From the NCBI GenBank assembly GCA_020248265.1, contig JADCHX010000004.1, forward strand, positions 539,473 through 603,472: DNA of 64,000 nt, written 5' to 3'. Under the pieces are notes generated by a model that had not been told where the DNA came from, searched no databases, and saw only the letters and a list, made by a program, of their open reading frames with translations. Shown one piece after another: positions 10,337 to 18,659 of this stretch (positions are counted from its first letter, which is position 1; each line of letters opens with the position of its first letter). The position numbers and the translations under genes were made by a program. The DNA comes from Rhodocyclaceae bacterium. GTDB lineage: Bacteria; Pseudomonadota; Gammaproteobacteria; Burkholderiales; CAIKXV01.

Positions 10337-11011
10337 ATGAAAGAAGGCATCAATCCGGACCAGGTCGCGGCCTACCTGCAGGAGCACCCGGAGTTCTTCG
10401 AACTGCACTCGGACATGATGGCGAACCTGTTCATCCCGCATCCGCACGGCGGACGCGCGATCCCTATCTCCGAGCGCCAGGTGCTGACCCTGCGCGACAA
10501 GAACAGGCTGCTCGAGGCCAAGCTGGCGGAACTGATCCGCTTCGGAGAGCAGAACGATTCGATCGGCGAGAAGCTGCACCGGCTGACGGTCGCGCTGATC
10601 GCGGCGCCGGATACGCCCGCGGCGATCCACGTCACCCGCTACCACCTGCGGGAAGATTTCGCCGTGCCGCATGTCGAACTGCGGCTGTGGTCGCCAGCGG
10701 CGCCTTCTGCTGGGGGCGAGCCGTCGGTCGAGTATTCGCCGATCAGTGAAGAGGCGGGCGTGTTCGCCGACAGCCTGACCCAGCCCTACATCAGCGCTCG
10801 CGCGATGTTCGACAGCGCGTCCTGGTTCGGTGCGGACGGCGAGGGGCTGCGTTCGTTCGCGTACATTCCGCTGCGCGGCCGGCAGGCATTCGGTCTGCTC
10901 ACGCTGGCGAGCGAAGATCCCCAGCGGTTCTACCCCGAGATGGGTACGCTTTACCTCAAGCGCCTGGGCGATATCGTGGCCGCTGCGCTGGGACGGAGCC
11001 TTGCCGGCTGA
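10337..11011 (+). CDS. DUF484 family protein (YigA type)
   Basis: DUF484 proteins are cytosolic, GAF-like, and usually sit between dapF and xerC, as here. Their function is not established. The 224-residue product shows the family N-terminus (VAAYLQEHPEFFELHSDMM), a short coiled coil (ISERQVLTLRDKNRLLEAKL) and a GAF-like C-terminal half ending in SFAYIPLRG...GLLTLASEDPQRFYPEMGT. The start at 10337 follows a purine-rich GGGGGAAGGA. An in-frame ATG at 10325 is an alternative. Confidence 0.85.
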   Translation: MKEGINPDQVAAYLQEHPEFFELHSDMMANLFIPHPHGGRAIPISERQVLTLRDKNRLLEAKLAELIRFGEQNDSIGEKLHRLTVALIAAPDTPAAIHVTRYHLREDFAVPHVELRLWSPAAPSAGGEPSVEYSPISEEAGVFADSLTQPYISARAMFDSASWFGADGEGLRSFAYIPLRGRQAFGLLTLASEDPQRFYPEMGTLYLKRLGDIVAAALGRSLAG

Positions 11012-11981
11012 TCTTCCGGCGCCTGCAGCGGCCGACCCGGAAACGACCCTGCCGGATGCCTCTCCGGAGGCGCTGCCGGCGGCATCGCAGCGGCTGCTTG
11101 AGCGTTTCGTCGACTATCTCGCGACCGAGCGCCGCCTCGCGGTCACCTCGGTGGCGGCGTACGAATACGACGTGCTGCGACTGCTGCGCCTGGCCGGGGA
11201 CGCGCCGCTTGCCGGCCTGACTTCGCAGGAGATCCGGCGCTATGCCGGCCGCCTGCACGGTCAGGGCCTGAACGGGCGCTCGATCGCCAGGCTGTTGTCG
11301 GCGTGGCGCGCGTTCTTCCGCTGGCTGGTGCGCGAACGACTGTCCGCCGCCAATCCCGCGATCGGCGTGAAACCGCCGAAGTCCGGCAAGCGCCTGCCCA
11401 AGGTGCTGTCCCCGGACGAGGCGTCGCAGTTGCTCGGCGGCATGCCTGAAACGCCGGCCGAGGTACGCGACCTCGCGATCCTCGAACTGCTCTACTCGTC
11501 CGGGCTGCGCCGCGCCGAACTGGTCAGCCTGGACCTGGGCGACGTGCGTGCCGCGGATGCGCTCGTGCGCGTCACCGGCAAGGGCAGTCGGACGCGGGAA
11601 GTGCCGGTCGGCCGGCAGGCGCTGCTCGCCCTCGATGCCTGGCTGCAGGTGCGCCCGCTGATGGCCAGGCCCGGCTGCGAGGCACTGTTCGTCGGCGTGC
11701 GCGGCGATCGCATTTCCGACCGCGTGCTGTCCACCCGGGTCGAGCAATGGGCGCGGCAGCGGGGCCTCGGCCAGCACCTGCATCCGCACATGCTGCGCCA
11801 TTCGTTCGCCTCCCACGTGCTGCAGTCGAGCGGCGACCTGCGTGCGGTCCAGGAAATGCTGGGCCATGCGAGCATCGCGACCACGCAGATCTACACCCAC
11901 CTCGACTTCCAGTACCTGGCGAAGGCGTACGACGCGGCGCACCCGCGGGCGCGCATCGGCAAGCTGCCGAAGCAGGGCTGA
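11001..11981 (+). CDS. xerC: Tyrosine recombinase XerC
   Basis: XerC with XerD resolves chromosome dimers at dif. The product has a SAM-like N-terminal domain (about 30-115) and a catalytic domain with R170 (SGLRRAEL), K194 (TGKGSR), H263 and R266 (HMLRHSFA), H289 (LGHAS) and Tyr298 (QIYTHLD). That is the complete set. I take the TTG at 11001 as start. It overlaps the DUF484 stop by 11 nt, has GGACGGAG upstream and gives 326 residues. No ATG is suitably placed. It is the third gene of the dapF unit. Confidence 0.93.
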   Translation: MPADLPAPAAADPETTLPDASPEALPAASQRLLERFVDYLATERRLAVTSVAAYEYDVLRLLRLAGDAPLAGLTSQEIRRYAGRLHGQGLNGRSIARLLSAWRAFFRWLVRERLSAANPAIGVKPPKSGKRLPKVLSPDEASQLLGGMPETPAEVRDLAILELLYSSGLRRAELVSLDLGDVRAADALVRVTGKGSRTREVPVGRQALLALDAWLQVRPLMARPGCEALFVGVRGDRISDRVLSTRVEQWARQRGLGQHLHPHMLRHSFASHVLQSSGDLRAVQEMLGHASIATTQIYTHLDFQYLAKAYDAAHPRARIGKLPKQG

Positions 11982-12127
11982 GTTCAGCCCAGTGCGACGG
12001 CCCCTGCAGGTCGCAGTGGCCGGCATGCGGGTCGCGCACGTGCTCGTCCGCCACTTGATGGAAGACATGCTTCGCCTCGCGCCGCCGTGCGACTGCCCTG
12101 GCCGACCGATCAAATGCAACTGAGTAG

Positions 12128-12142
12128 CGCAAATGGGTTGCA
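12128..12142. promoter_or_regulatory. Proposed Zur operator upstream of DUF1826
   Basis: CGCAA-ATGGG-TTGCA is a 5-bp inverted repeat with a 5-bp spacer, 52 bp before the DUF1826 start. The same pattern precedes the znu operon, zur and the TonB receptor in this window. Assignment to Zur is inference from those neighbours. Confidence 0.6.
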
Positions 12143-12161
12143 TAAAGGAGGTGGCCGGTGC

Positions 12162-12197
12162 ATGCTCGGGCATCCCGTTGAAACACTTCCGACATGA
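12162..12197 (+). CDS. Short upstream ORF coupled to DUF1826
   Basis: An 11-codon ORF (MLGHPVETLPT) starts 9 nt after a near-perfect Shine-Dalgarno, AAAGGAGGTG, at 12144-12153. Its TGA overlaps the ATG of the DUF1826 gene as ATGA. DUF1826 itself has no clear ribosome-binding site, so translation may depend on this leader by coupling. No peptide homologue is known to me. Confidence 0.5.
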   Translation: MLGHPVETLPT

Positions 12198-12910
12198 CGC
12201 AGGCACTCTACGGTCGATTCGCGGTCGCCAGCCGCGGCAACGATGGCGCGCAGGCGATGCGCACGGTTTCCAGCGACGATCCTTCGTCGCTGATGCGTAT
12301 CCACGAGCCTTCGGTGAACCTCGCCGTCTGGCGGCGGACGCCGGATGATTCCGTGCTCGCGGCATGGCGCGACGTCTGCGCGACCGGCTCGACGGTGGTG
12401 GATGCCATCGTTCGCCCGGGCGCGCCGCACGAGGCAGACGAGACGGCCTGCGCGTCGTCCGTGGGCGAGCGGTTCGGCGTGTTCGCCCAGGACGTGCTCG
12501 TGCTGTCCCGCTGGATGGCCTGCATCGCCGGCTGCGTCGAGGTGCGTGCCCGGCTTGTGTCGATCGACGACGACCAGTGCAGGCTGTTCCATGTGGACGA
12601 GCAGGCACTGCGCATCCTCTCGACCTATGTCGGCCCCGGTACGCAGTGGGTCGAGGAGGGCGGCGCTCGGCGCGAGCGCCTTGGCATGGGCGGCCTGCCC
12701 GCAGACGCATTCAACCGCGCGTTGCTGCTTCCGGGCGCCGCCGTGCACCAGGCACGCGCCGGCTGGGTCTGCCTGCAGAAGGGCGATGCCTATCCCGGCA
12801 ACCGCGGCCGTGCGATCGTCCACCGATCGCCGCCGATCGAAGGCAGCGGCCTGCGCCGCCTTCGGTTGACGCTCGAGCCGTCGGGCTATTGTCGATACGG
12901 ACCCCCGTGA
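12194..12910 (+). CDS. DUF1826 family protein, zinc-island member
   Basis: This 238-residue protein resembles DUF1826 (NLAVWRR near residue 43, FHVDEQALRILSTYVGPGTQW near 136, then HQARAGWVCLQKGD). The family has no known biochemical activity. It tends to be found with COG0523 GTPases and zinc-responsive genes, which fits the operator-like repeat upstream and the zinc genes downstream. His and Cys are present but no classical metal motif is obvious. The frame is closed by a stop at 12179, so 12194 is the first possible ATG. An internal ATG at 12257 is an alternative. Confidence 0.75.
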   Translation: MTQALYGRFAVASRGNDGAQAMRTVSSDDPSSLMRIHEPSVNLAVWRRTPDDSVLAAWRDVCATGSTVVDAIVRPGAPHEADETACASSVGERFGVFAQDVLVLSRWMACIAGCVEVRARLVSIDDDQCRLFHVDEQALRILSTYVGPGTQWVEEGGARRERLGMGGLPADAFNRALLLPGAAVHQARAGWVCLQKGDAYPGNRGRAIVHRSPPIEGSGLRRLRLTLEPSGYCRYGPP

Positions 12911-13024
12911 ACCCCGGCGGGCAGTCCCTGCCGCTGCCACCGCCGCCTCGCGCTAAACTCCGGGCCACGCCTCGCACCACGCGACCGCCCGCGGGCTGCG
13001 GCAGGCTGCACGCAGTCCCTCCGG

Positions 13025-13447
13025 TCAGAAGCGACGCGGGTATGGCCGGAACGGGTCCCGCCAGCCATGTACCGGTCCCCAGGGACCCCAGCCCGGGCCG
13101 TAGAAGCTGCGCGCCCGCACCGATTCCTCGAACCGCACGACATCCAGATGCACGCGTTGCATGTAATCGATCACCGCGTCAGGTACGCCTTGCTCCCGCA
13201 GCTTCGCGAGTTCGCTCGCAGGCAGCCGGTAGACGGCGTGGCTGCGCTGCATGCGCTCGATGATCTGCTGTGGCGACTGTCCTGCCCTGGCCGACGCGAC
13301 GATCTCCGCCAGCGAGGGCGGCGGTGGTGTCGGTTCGCCGGAGGTGGCGCAACCGGCCAGCATGGACAGCAGCAGCACCGCCGCCACGGCTGCGCGCACG
13401 AGCATGGCGTGGCTGCGGCCAGGACGGGTACCGATCTCGATTGCCAT
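13025..13447 (-). CDS. Hypothetical lipoprotein
   Basis: The 140-residue product has a signal peptide ending in a lipobox, LLLSMLAGC, with the lipidated Cys at residue 33. A conserved-looking helical stretch follows (SLAEIVASARAGQSPQQIIE, then LREQGVPDAVIDYMQ), with a Gly/Pro/Trp-rich tail. The start at 13447 has GGAGAG upstream. A later ATG at 13405 would give a shorter, more standard signal peptide. Proteins like this are common in betaproteobacteria and have no function I know. It lies divergent from tonB and need not belong to the zinc system. Confidence 0.75.
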   Translation of the reverse strand: MAIEIGTRPGRSHAMLVRAAVAAVLLLSMLAGCATSGEPTPPPPSLAEIVASARAGQSPQQIIERMQRSHAVYRLPASELAKLREQGVPDAVIDYMQRVHLDVVRFEESVRARSFYGPGWGPWGPVHGWRDPFRPYPRRF

Positions 13448-13515
13448 GCCTGCTCTCCGGTGTGCTGCGCGTCGCCGTGCGGCAAGCGGCCGCGGGCGGG
13501 CGAGGCAGCCCGCGC

Positions 13516-14241
13516 ATGACAGCCGTGCGCGGAGTGCAATTCGATGCTCGCCAGCGCCGGCTTGCGCTGGGGTTCACGGCCATCTTGCACGTGTTGGTGC
13601 TGGGCTGCATCTTCCTGCTCCACGTTCAGGCACCGCGTCCCGCACCGGAGCGGCCGCCGCTCGTAGTCGTGATGATCACCCCACCTGCGCCGTTGCCGGA
13701 ACCCGTGCGTCCACCTGAACCGCCCCGGATAGCGCTGCCGCCGCCGGTCGCGCGGCCGGCGCCGCCCGTACCAGCGGATCTCCCGCCACGGCCGGTCCCG
13801 GCCACGCCGCCGCCGGCAGAAGCGGCACCGGCGTCCGCCGTGGCTCCTGCGCCGGTGCCCCAGGCGCTCGCGCCGGCGCTCGATGCCACGCTGCGCCCTG
13901 CCGCGCCGTCGGTTTCGGCGGCGGCGCCCGCTGCGCCCGCTGCCCGCCCCGCCGCGCTGGTGCCTCCGTCGTTCGATGCCGACTACCTGCACAATCCGAC
14001 GCCGCGCTATCCGCCTGCGGCCGCGCGCCTGCGCGAGACCGGGCGGGTACTGCTGGCGGTCAGCGTCAGCGCGGCCGGGCTGCCCGAGCGGGTCGAGATC
14101 GCTGCCACCAGTGGTTCGCCCCGCCTCGACCAGGCGGCCCTCGAGACGGTGAAGCGCTGGCGCTTCGTGCCGGCACGCCAGGGTGACAAGCCGGTCGCGG
14201 CTTCGGTCACCGTTCCCCTCGTGTTCAGACTCGACGAGTAG
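13516..14241 (+). CDS. tonB: Energy transducer TonB
   Basis: TonB carries proton-motive energy from ExbB-ExbD to outer-membrane receptors. The 241-residue protein has a single N-terminal membrane segment (about 16-36), a long Pro/Ala-rich periplasmic spacer (about 45-150), and a TonB C-terminal domain. That domain shows NPTPRYPPAAARLRETGRVL, SGSPRLDQAALETVKRWRF and a final VPLVFRLDE. The start at 13516 agrees with the transmembrane position. exbB follows after 5 bp. The ZnuD-like receptor 10 kb downstream is an obvious client. Confidence 0.93.
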   Translation: MTAVRGVQFDARQRRLALGFTAILHVLVLGCIFLLHVQAPRPAPERPPLVVVMITPPAPLPEPVRPPEPPRIALPPPVARPAPPVPADLPPRPVPATPPPAEAAPASAVAPAPVPQALAPALDATLRPAAPSVSAAAPAAPAARPAALVPPSFDADYLHNPTPRYPPAAARLRETGRVLLAVSVSAAGLPERVEIAATSGSPRLDQAALETVKRWRFVPARQGDKPVAASVTVPLVFRLDE

Positions 14242-14246
14242 ATGCC

Positions 14247-15038
14247 ATGAATGAAACATTGAACCCGGCCGCCGTTGGCAATCCCGGCAGCAATCCCTAC
14301 GGAATCGGCGCGATGCTGGCGCAGACCGATGCGGTCGGCGTTGTCGTGATCGTGTTGCTGGTCGCGATGTCCGTCGCGAGCTGGTACTTCATCGCGGCGA
14401 AGGCGATCGAGCAGCTGGCGCTGCGCCGCGCTGCGCGGCAGACGCCAGATGCCTTCTGGGGGGCTGCAGACCTCGCCGCAGCCGAACACGAGGTGCGTGG
14501 CCGGGCTGGTGATCCGTTCGCAGCACTCGCGCTGGCCGGCGTCGAGGCCTCCCGCGCGCACGCGGCCAGCACCCGCACCCTGGGCGCTGCCTGCGACCTG
14601 TCCGACTTCATCACGCGCGCGCTGCGCCAGTCGATGGTGGCGACCACCGCCCGGCTCGAGGCGGGCCAGACATTGCTTGCCTCGGTGGGCAGCACCGCGC
14701 CCTTCGTCGGGCTGTTCGGCACGGTGTGGGGCATCTACCACGCGCTGGTCGCGATCAGCCTGTCGGGCCAGGGCACCCTCGACAAGGTGGCCGGTCCGGT
14801 GGGCGAGGCGCTGATCATGACTGCGGCGGGACTCGCCGTGGCCATCCCGGCGGTGCTCGGATACAACATGTTCGTGCGCGCGAACCGGCTGCTGCTGGCC
14901 CAGCTCGACGGCTTTGCGCATGACCTGCATGCCGCCCTGGCCGTCGGCCCGCGCGCCCGCCCGGGCTCGAGCCCGGGCGCGGCTGCGGCACCGGGGGCCA
15001 TGCCGGCGGCTGGCCAACCTGCATCGCGAGGGGCATGA
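14247..15038 (+). CDS. exbB: ExbB/TolQ-type proton channel subunit
   Basis: This is the inner-membrane stator that, with ExbD, powers TonB. The 263-residue protein has the MotA/TolQ/ExbB domain: TM1 near 32-52 (VVVIVLLVAMSVASWYFIA), GSTAPFVGLFGTVWGIYHAL near 150 and TAAGLAVAIPAVLGYNMFVR near 192. Its stop overlaps the exbD start (ATGA), a sign of coupled translation. Confidence 0.93.
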   Translation: MNETLNPAAVGNPGSNPYGIGAMLAQTDAVGVVVIVLLVAMSVASWYFIAAKAIEQLALRRAARQTPDAFWGAADLAAAEHEVRGRAGDPFAALALAGVEASRAHAASTRTLGAACDLSDFITRALRQSMVATTARLEAGQTLLASVGSTAPFVGLFGTVWGIYHALVAISLSGQGTLDKVAGPVGEALIMTAAGLAVAIPAVLGYNMFVRANRLLLAQLDGFAHDLHAALAVGPRARPGSSPGAAAAPGAMPAAGQPASRGA

Positions 15039-15472
15039 TGGCCTTCGGCGGATTCCAGGGATCGTCCGAGGCGCAGCCGATGGCGGAAATCAATACCACG
15101 CCGTTCGTCGACGTGATGCTGGTGCTGCTGATCATCTTCATCATCACCGCTCCGCTGCTGACCCATTCCATACGGATCGACCTGCCCCAGGCACGCAGCC
15201 AGGCGAGCCCGGAGAAGCCACAGACGATCACGCTGGCGATCGATGCCCGCGGCGCGATGTTCTGGGAGGGTGAGGCGGTTGCCGCAGACGCGCTGGTCGC
15301 GCGCCTGGCCGACGCCGCTGCGAAACAGCCGCAGCCGGAACTGCACCTGCGCGCCGACCGCGAGACGCGCTACCAGGTGCTGGCCGAAATCATGGGCCAG
15401 GCGAGGGTGGCCGGGATCACCCGCATCGGATTCGTCACCGATCCGTCCGCGCCAGCGGCAAAGCGCAACTGA
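15035..15472 (+). CDS. exbD: ExbD/TolR biopolymer transport protein
   Basis: The 145-residue ExbD partner has one transmembrane helix (VMLVLLIIFIITAPLLTHS) preceded by the conserved INTTPFVD, whose Asp is the proton-linked residue. A small periplasmic domain follows. It overlaps exbB by 4 bases. Its stop codon lies inside the proposed operator of the znu operon, so tonB-exbBD and znu appear to be separate but adjacent units. Confidence 0.93.
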   Translation: MMAFGGFQGSSEAQPMAEINTTPFVDVMLVLLIIFIITAPLLTHSIRIDLPQARSQASPEKPQTITLAIDARGAMFWEGEAVAADALVARLADAAAKQPQPELHLRADRETRYQVLAEIMGQARVAGITRIGFVTDPSAPAAKRN

Positions 15473-15501
15473 ATTGCGCTGGCAGGCGCAACGTGGTTTC
15501 A
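15463..15501. promoter_or_regulatory. Proposed tandem Zur operators upstream of the znu operon
   Basis: GCGCAA-CTGAA-TTGCGC at 15463-15479 is a perfect inverted repeat with 6-bp arms. Twenty-three bp further on (centre to centre), CGCAA-CGTGG-TTTCA at 15487-15501 matches the same pattern at 9 of 10 arm positions. They overlap the exbD stop and precede the His-rich gene and znuCBA. Confidence 0.65.
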
Positions 15502-15533
15502 TCCGCCTCCCTGCGGGGCCAACGGAGTGAACG

Positions 15534-15812
15534 ATGCAGTCCCCTTCCGATCCTGACGCGCATCCGCATCGCCATCCCCGAGCGCACCCTCATGCCACTG
15601 CCCATGCCGAGCCGAGCGGGCATGGCCAACCGCCTCGTCCGTCCACTGCCTCGCCTTCGCTGCTGCCTGCCGCCGTGACCCCGCTACCTTCAGCCGCCGT
15701 ACCCGAGCCCGGTCCTGCCTCGTTGTTCCTGGCCGGCAGCCGTGATCGGCTGTTCGCGGCATCCGGCCTGGTGGCGGTCCTCTGGCTGCTGGTCTGGTGG
15801 GCGCTCGACTGA
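15534..15812 (+). CDS. Small His-rich single-pass membrane protein
   Basis: I do not recognise a family. The 92-residue product has seven His within residues 10-30 (HPHRHPRAHPHATAH), then a Pro/Ser/Ala-rich linker. One C-terminal hydrophobic helix (FAASGLVAVLWLLVWWALD) ends the protein. There is no signal peptide, so the tail anchor suggests an inner-membrane protein with the His-rich part on one face. It is the first gene after the proposed Zur operators and lies 4 bp before znuC. Zinc binding or buffering for ZnuABC is inferred. GGAG before the ATG supports the start. Confidence 0.72.
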   Translation: MQSPSDPDAHPHRHPRAHPHATAHAEPSGHGQPPRPSTASPSLLPAAVTPLPSAAVPEPGPASLFLAGSRDRLFAASGLVAVLWLLVWWALD

Positions 15813-15816
15813 GCCC

Positions 15817-16575
15817 ATGCGCGCCTTGAACGCTTCCATCCGCATCGACAACCTCACGGTGGCCTACGATCGGCATCCGGCCGTACATCATCTGTGCGGT
15901 GCGTTCGAGGCCGGCTCGATGACGGCGATCGTCGGGCCCAACGGTGCCGGCAAGAGCAGCCTGCTGAAGGCGATCGTCGGCCTGTTGCGTCCTTCGGAGG
16001 GCACGGTCGACCTCACCGGCGCGATGCCGCACGACATCGCCTACCTGCCGCAGCAGGCGGAGATCGACCGCCAGTTTCCGATCCCGGTGCTGGACACGGT
16101 GGCCATGGGTTTCTGGCGGCGCTGCGGGGCGTTCCGCGCGATCGACGCCGCCCAACGCGCCACCGCGCGCGATGCGCTTGCAGCGGTCGGCCTGCGTGGT
16201 TTCGAGTCGCGGCCGATCGGCACGCTTTCCGTCGGGCAGTTCCAGCGCGTGCTGTTCGCCCGCGTGATGGTGCAGGATGCGCCGGTCATCCTGCTCGATG
16301 AACCGTTCAACGCGATCGACACCCGCACTACCGACGACCTGCTCGACCTGGTTCGCCGCTGGAGCGGCGAGCGGCGCACGATCATCGCCGTCCTGCACGA
16401 CCTCGACCAGGTACGGCGCAATTTCCCCGAGACGCTGCTGATCTCGCGCGAGCGCATCGGCTGGGGCGCCACCGCCGAGACGCTCACCCCCGAAAACCTG
16501 AAGCGCGCGCGCCAGATGTCCGAAGCCTGGGACGAGGGCGCGCCGCTGTGCGAAGTCCATCCCGGACACTCCTGA
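15817..16575 (+). CDS. znuC: Zinc ABC transporter ATPase
   Basis: ZnuC drives zinc import through ZnuB. The 252-residue ATPase has Walker A GPNGAGKSS at 40-48, Q-loop YLPQQAEID, signature LSVGQFQRV (a Q for the usual second G), Walker B VILLDEPF and the switch His in AVLHDLDQV. The start at 15817 follows the His-rich gene by 4 bp, and znuB follows after 4 bp. Together they form one tight operon. Confidence 0.9.
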   Translation: MRALNASIRIDNLTVAYDRHPAVHHLCGAFEAGSMTAIVGPNGAGKSSLLKAIVGLLRPSEGTVDLTGAMPHDIAYLPQQAEIDRQFPIPVLDTVAMGFWRRCGAFRAIDAAQRATARDALAAVGLRGFESRPIGTLSVGQFQRVLFARVMVQDAPVILLDEPFNAIDTRTTDDLLDLVRRWSGERRTIIAVLHDLDQVRRNFPETLLISRERIGWGATAETLTPENLKRARQMSEAWDEGAPLCEVHPGHS

Positions 16576-16579
16576 TCCC

Positions 16580-17455
16580 ATGCCCGGTCCCTACGAACTC
16601 CTGCTGCTGCCGTTCATCGAGTACGGTTTCATGCGCCGGGCGCTGGTCGCCTGCTTCGGGCTGGCGATCGGCTGCGGGCCGATCGGCGTGTTCCTCATCC
16701 TGCGCCGGATGAGCCTGGTCGGCGATGCGATGTCGCATGCGGTGCTTCCAGGCGCCGCGATCGCCTTCCTGATGTTCGGCTTCTCGCTCACCGCGATGAC
16801 CATCGGCGGTTTCCTGGTCGGGCTGGCGGTCGCGCTGCTTGCCGGTTCCGTGACCCGCCTCACGCCGCTGCGCGAGGATGCGAGCTTCGCCGCGCTGTTC
16901 CTGATATCGCTGGCGCTCGGCGTGACCCTGATCTCTTCGCAGGGCTCGAGCGTCGACCTGATGCACCTGCTTTTCGGCGCCATCCTCGCGGTGGACAACC
17001 CGGCGCTGCTGCTGATCGCCTCGATCGCCTCGGTGAGCGTGCTGACGCTCGCGGTGATCTTCCGCGCGCTGGTGATCGAGTGCCTCGACCCGGCCTTCCT
17101 GCGCTCGGTGCGCGGCGGCGGTGCGCGCTATCACTTCCTGTTCCTGGTACTGGTGGTGCTCAACCTGGTCGCCGGCTGCCAGTCGCTGGGCACGCTGATG
17201 ACCGTCGGCCTGATGATGCTTCCGGCCGCCAGCGCGCGCTTCTGGACGGCGGGCATCGGTCCGATGCTGGTGTTCTCCGCCTGCGCGGCCTTTGCCTGCG
17301 GCTATGTCGGGCTGCTGGTGTCCTACCACGCGAACCTGCCGTCGGGCCCGTCGATCATCCTCACCGCTGGCGCGCTGTACGTGTTTTCGGTGGCCTTCGG
17401 GCGCCATGGCGGACTCGTCTCGAACTACCTGCGAGCGCCGCACTTCCAGCGCTGA
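16580..17455 (+). CDS. znuB: Zinc ABC transporter permease
   Basis: This 291-residue ABC-3 family permease has about eight hydrophobic helices and the family landmarks GDAMSHAVLPGAAIAFL and LMTVGLMMLPAASARFW. It should form the membrane channel of ZnuABC. It lies between znuC and znuA on the same strand. A manganese or iron chelate substrate is possible for this family, but the neighbouring zur, His-rich ZnuA and COG0523 genes favour zinc. Confidence 0.9.
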   Translation: MPGPYELLLLPFIEYGFMRRALVACFGLAIGCGPIGVFLILRRMSLVGDAMSHAVLPGAAIAFLMFGFSLTAMTIGGFLVGLAVALLAGSVTRLTPLREDASFAALFLISLALGVTLISSQGSSVDLMHLLFGAILAVDNPALLLIASIASVSVLTLAVIFRALVIECLDPAFLRSVRGGGARYHFLFLVLVVLNLVAGCQSLGTLMTVGLMMLPAASARFWTAGIGPMLVFSACAAFACGYVGLLVSYHANLPSGPSIILTAGALYVFSVAFGRHGGLVSNYLRAPHFQR

Positions 17456-17503
17456 CGCGGGGCCCGCAGCCAGCTTTCGCTTTCCATCCGGAGCTTCACC
17501 GCC

Positions 17504-18547
17504 ATGAATTCCCATCGCGCCTCCTCCCCGTGCGTGCTTCCCGCGCGCCGCTGCACCATCGTCGCAGGGATGGCCGGCTTGCTGATGCTGCTGGCGGGTT
17601 GCGGTCCTTCCGCCGATGGCGGACGGGGAGCCGATGCATCGAAGGCATCGGCCGCCACCACCGCCCCCGCCGTGGAACCGAAGCTGGCGGTGGTTGCCAC
17701 CTTCACCATCCTTGCCGACCTGGTCGCCAATGTCGGCGGCGACCGTGTCGAGATCGCCATCCTCGTCGGGCCGGACAGCGACGCCCATGTGTTCTCGCCG
17801 ACGCCCGCCGCTGCGAAGACGATCGCCGGTGCGAAGGTCGTGTTCGTCAACGGGCTGGGCTTCGAAGGCTGGATGGACAAGCTGATCGCGGCCTCCGGAT
17901 ACAAGGGGCCGCTGGTGGTGGCCAGCGATGGCGTGGACGTGCTGAAGGTGAAGCCGCGGGCGCATTCGCACAAGCATGGCCAACCCCATGGCCACGACCA
18001 CGGTGAAGTCGACCCGCATGCCTGGCAGAGCCTTGCCAATGCCCGCCGCTATGTCGCGAACATCGCCGACGCGCTTTCGGCCGCCGATCCAGCGCACGAG
18101 GCGGGCTATCGCGCGCGGGCGAAGGCCTATGACGAGCAGCTGGCGCAACTCGACGAGAGGGCCCGTGCGCGCCTGGGCGCCATCCCCGCGTCGGAGCGGC
18201 GGGTGGTCGTCGGCCATGACGCATTCGGCTATTTCGCGCGCGCCTACGGCCTGACGTTCCTGTCCCCACGCGGGGTGAACACCGACTCCGAGGCGAGCGC
18301 GAAGGACGTGGCGCAACTGGCGAAGCAGATCCGTGCGCAGCGCATCCGCGCGGTGTTCGTCGAGAACATCAGCGACCCGCGCCTGGTCGAGCAGCTGGCG
18401 CGGGAATCCGGCGCCCGCGTCGGGGGCACGCTTTTCTCGGACGCGCTGTCTGCGAAGGACAAGCGGGCACTGACCTATCACGACATGATGAGTCACAATA
18501 TCGACGAGGTGGCGAGGGCGCTCGCGCCCGCGGCCCCTGCCAACTGA
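17504..18547 (+). CDS. znuA: Zinc ABC transporter substrate-binding lipoprotein
   Basis: This cluster A-I binding protein has 347 residues. A lipobox LMLLAGC is at about 24-30 of the signal region, so it is probably lipid-anchored rather than freely periplasmic. The fold motifs are VVATFTILADLVANVGGD, SDAHVFSPTP and FGYFARAYGL. A His-rich, acidic flexible loop (HSHKHGQPHGHDHG) lies near residues 152-166, just before DPHAW, as in zinc-specific ZnuA proteins. Metal ligands are the expected His residues of DAH, DPHAW and GHDAF. It is the last gene of the znu unit. zur follows 112 bp on with its own operator. Confidence 0.92.
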   Translation: MNSHRASSPCVLPARRCTIVAGMAGLLMLLAGCGPSADGGRGADASKASAATTAPAVEPKLAVVATFTILADLVANVGGDRVEIAILVGPDSDAHVFSPTPAAAKTIAGAKVVFVNGLGFEGWMDKLIAASGYKGPLVVASDGVDVLKVKPRAHSHKHGQPHGHDHGEVDPHAWQSLANARRYVANIADALSAADPAHEAGYRARAKAYDEQLAQLDERARARLGAIPASERRVVVGHDAFGYFARAYGLTFLSPRGVNTDSEASAKDVAQLAKQIRAQRIRAVFVENISDPRLVEQLARESGARVGGTLFSDALSAKDKRALTYHDMMSHNIDEVARALAPAAPAN

Positions 18548-18603
18548 ACGCCGGCATGCCGCCGGGGCGTTTCGCCCTGCGGCGCGCGGGCCCGGCGAAT
18601 AAA

Positions 18604-18618
18604 CGCAACAAGATTGCA
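18604..18618. promoter_or_regulatory. Proposed Zur operator upstream of zur
   Basis: CGCAA-CAAGA-TTGCA lies 41 bp before the zur ATG. It shares the spacing and arms of the repeats at the other zinc genes and would make zur and the downstream COG0523 genes autoregulated. Confidence 0.65.
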
Positions 18619-18659
18619 TAAGATGTTCCTCGATGCTAACCTTCTTTCCGGAGGCAGCC

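Noticed and set aside
13448-13515. Zur-type repeat upstream of tonB
   Set aside because: No GCAA-N5-TTGC pattern is present; control of tonB-exbBD by Zur is not supported from sequence.
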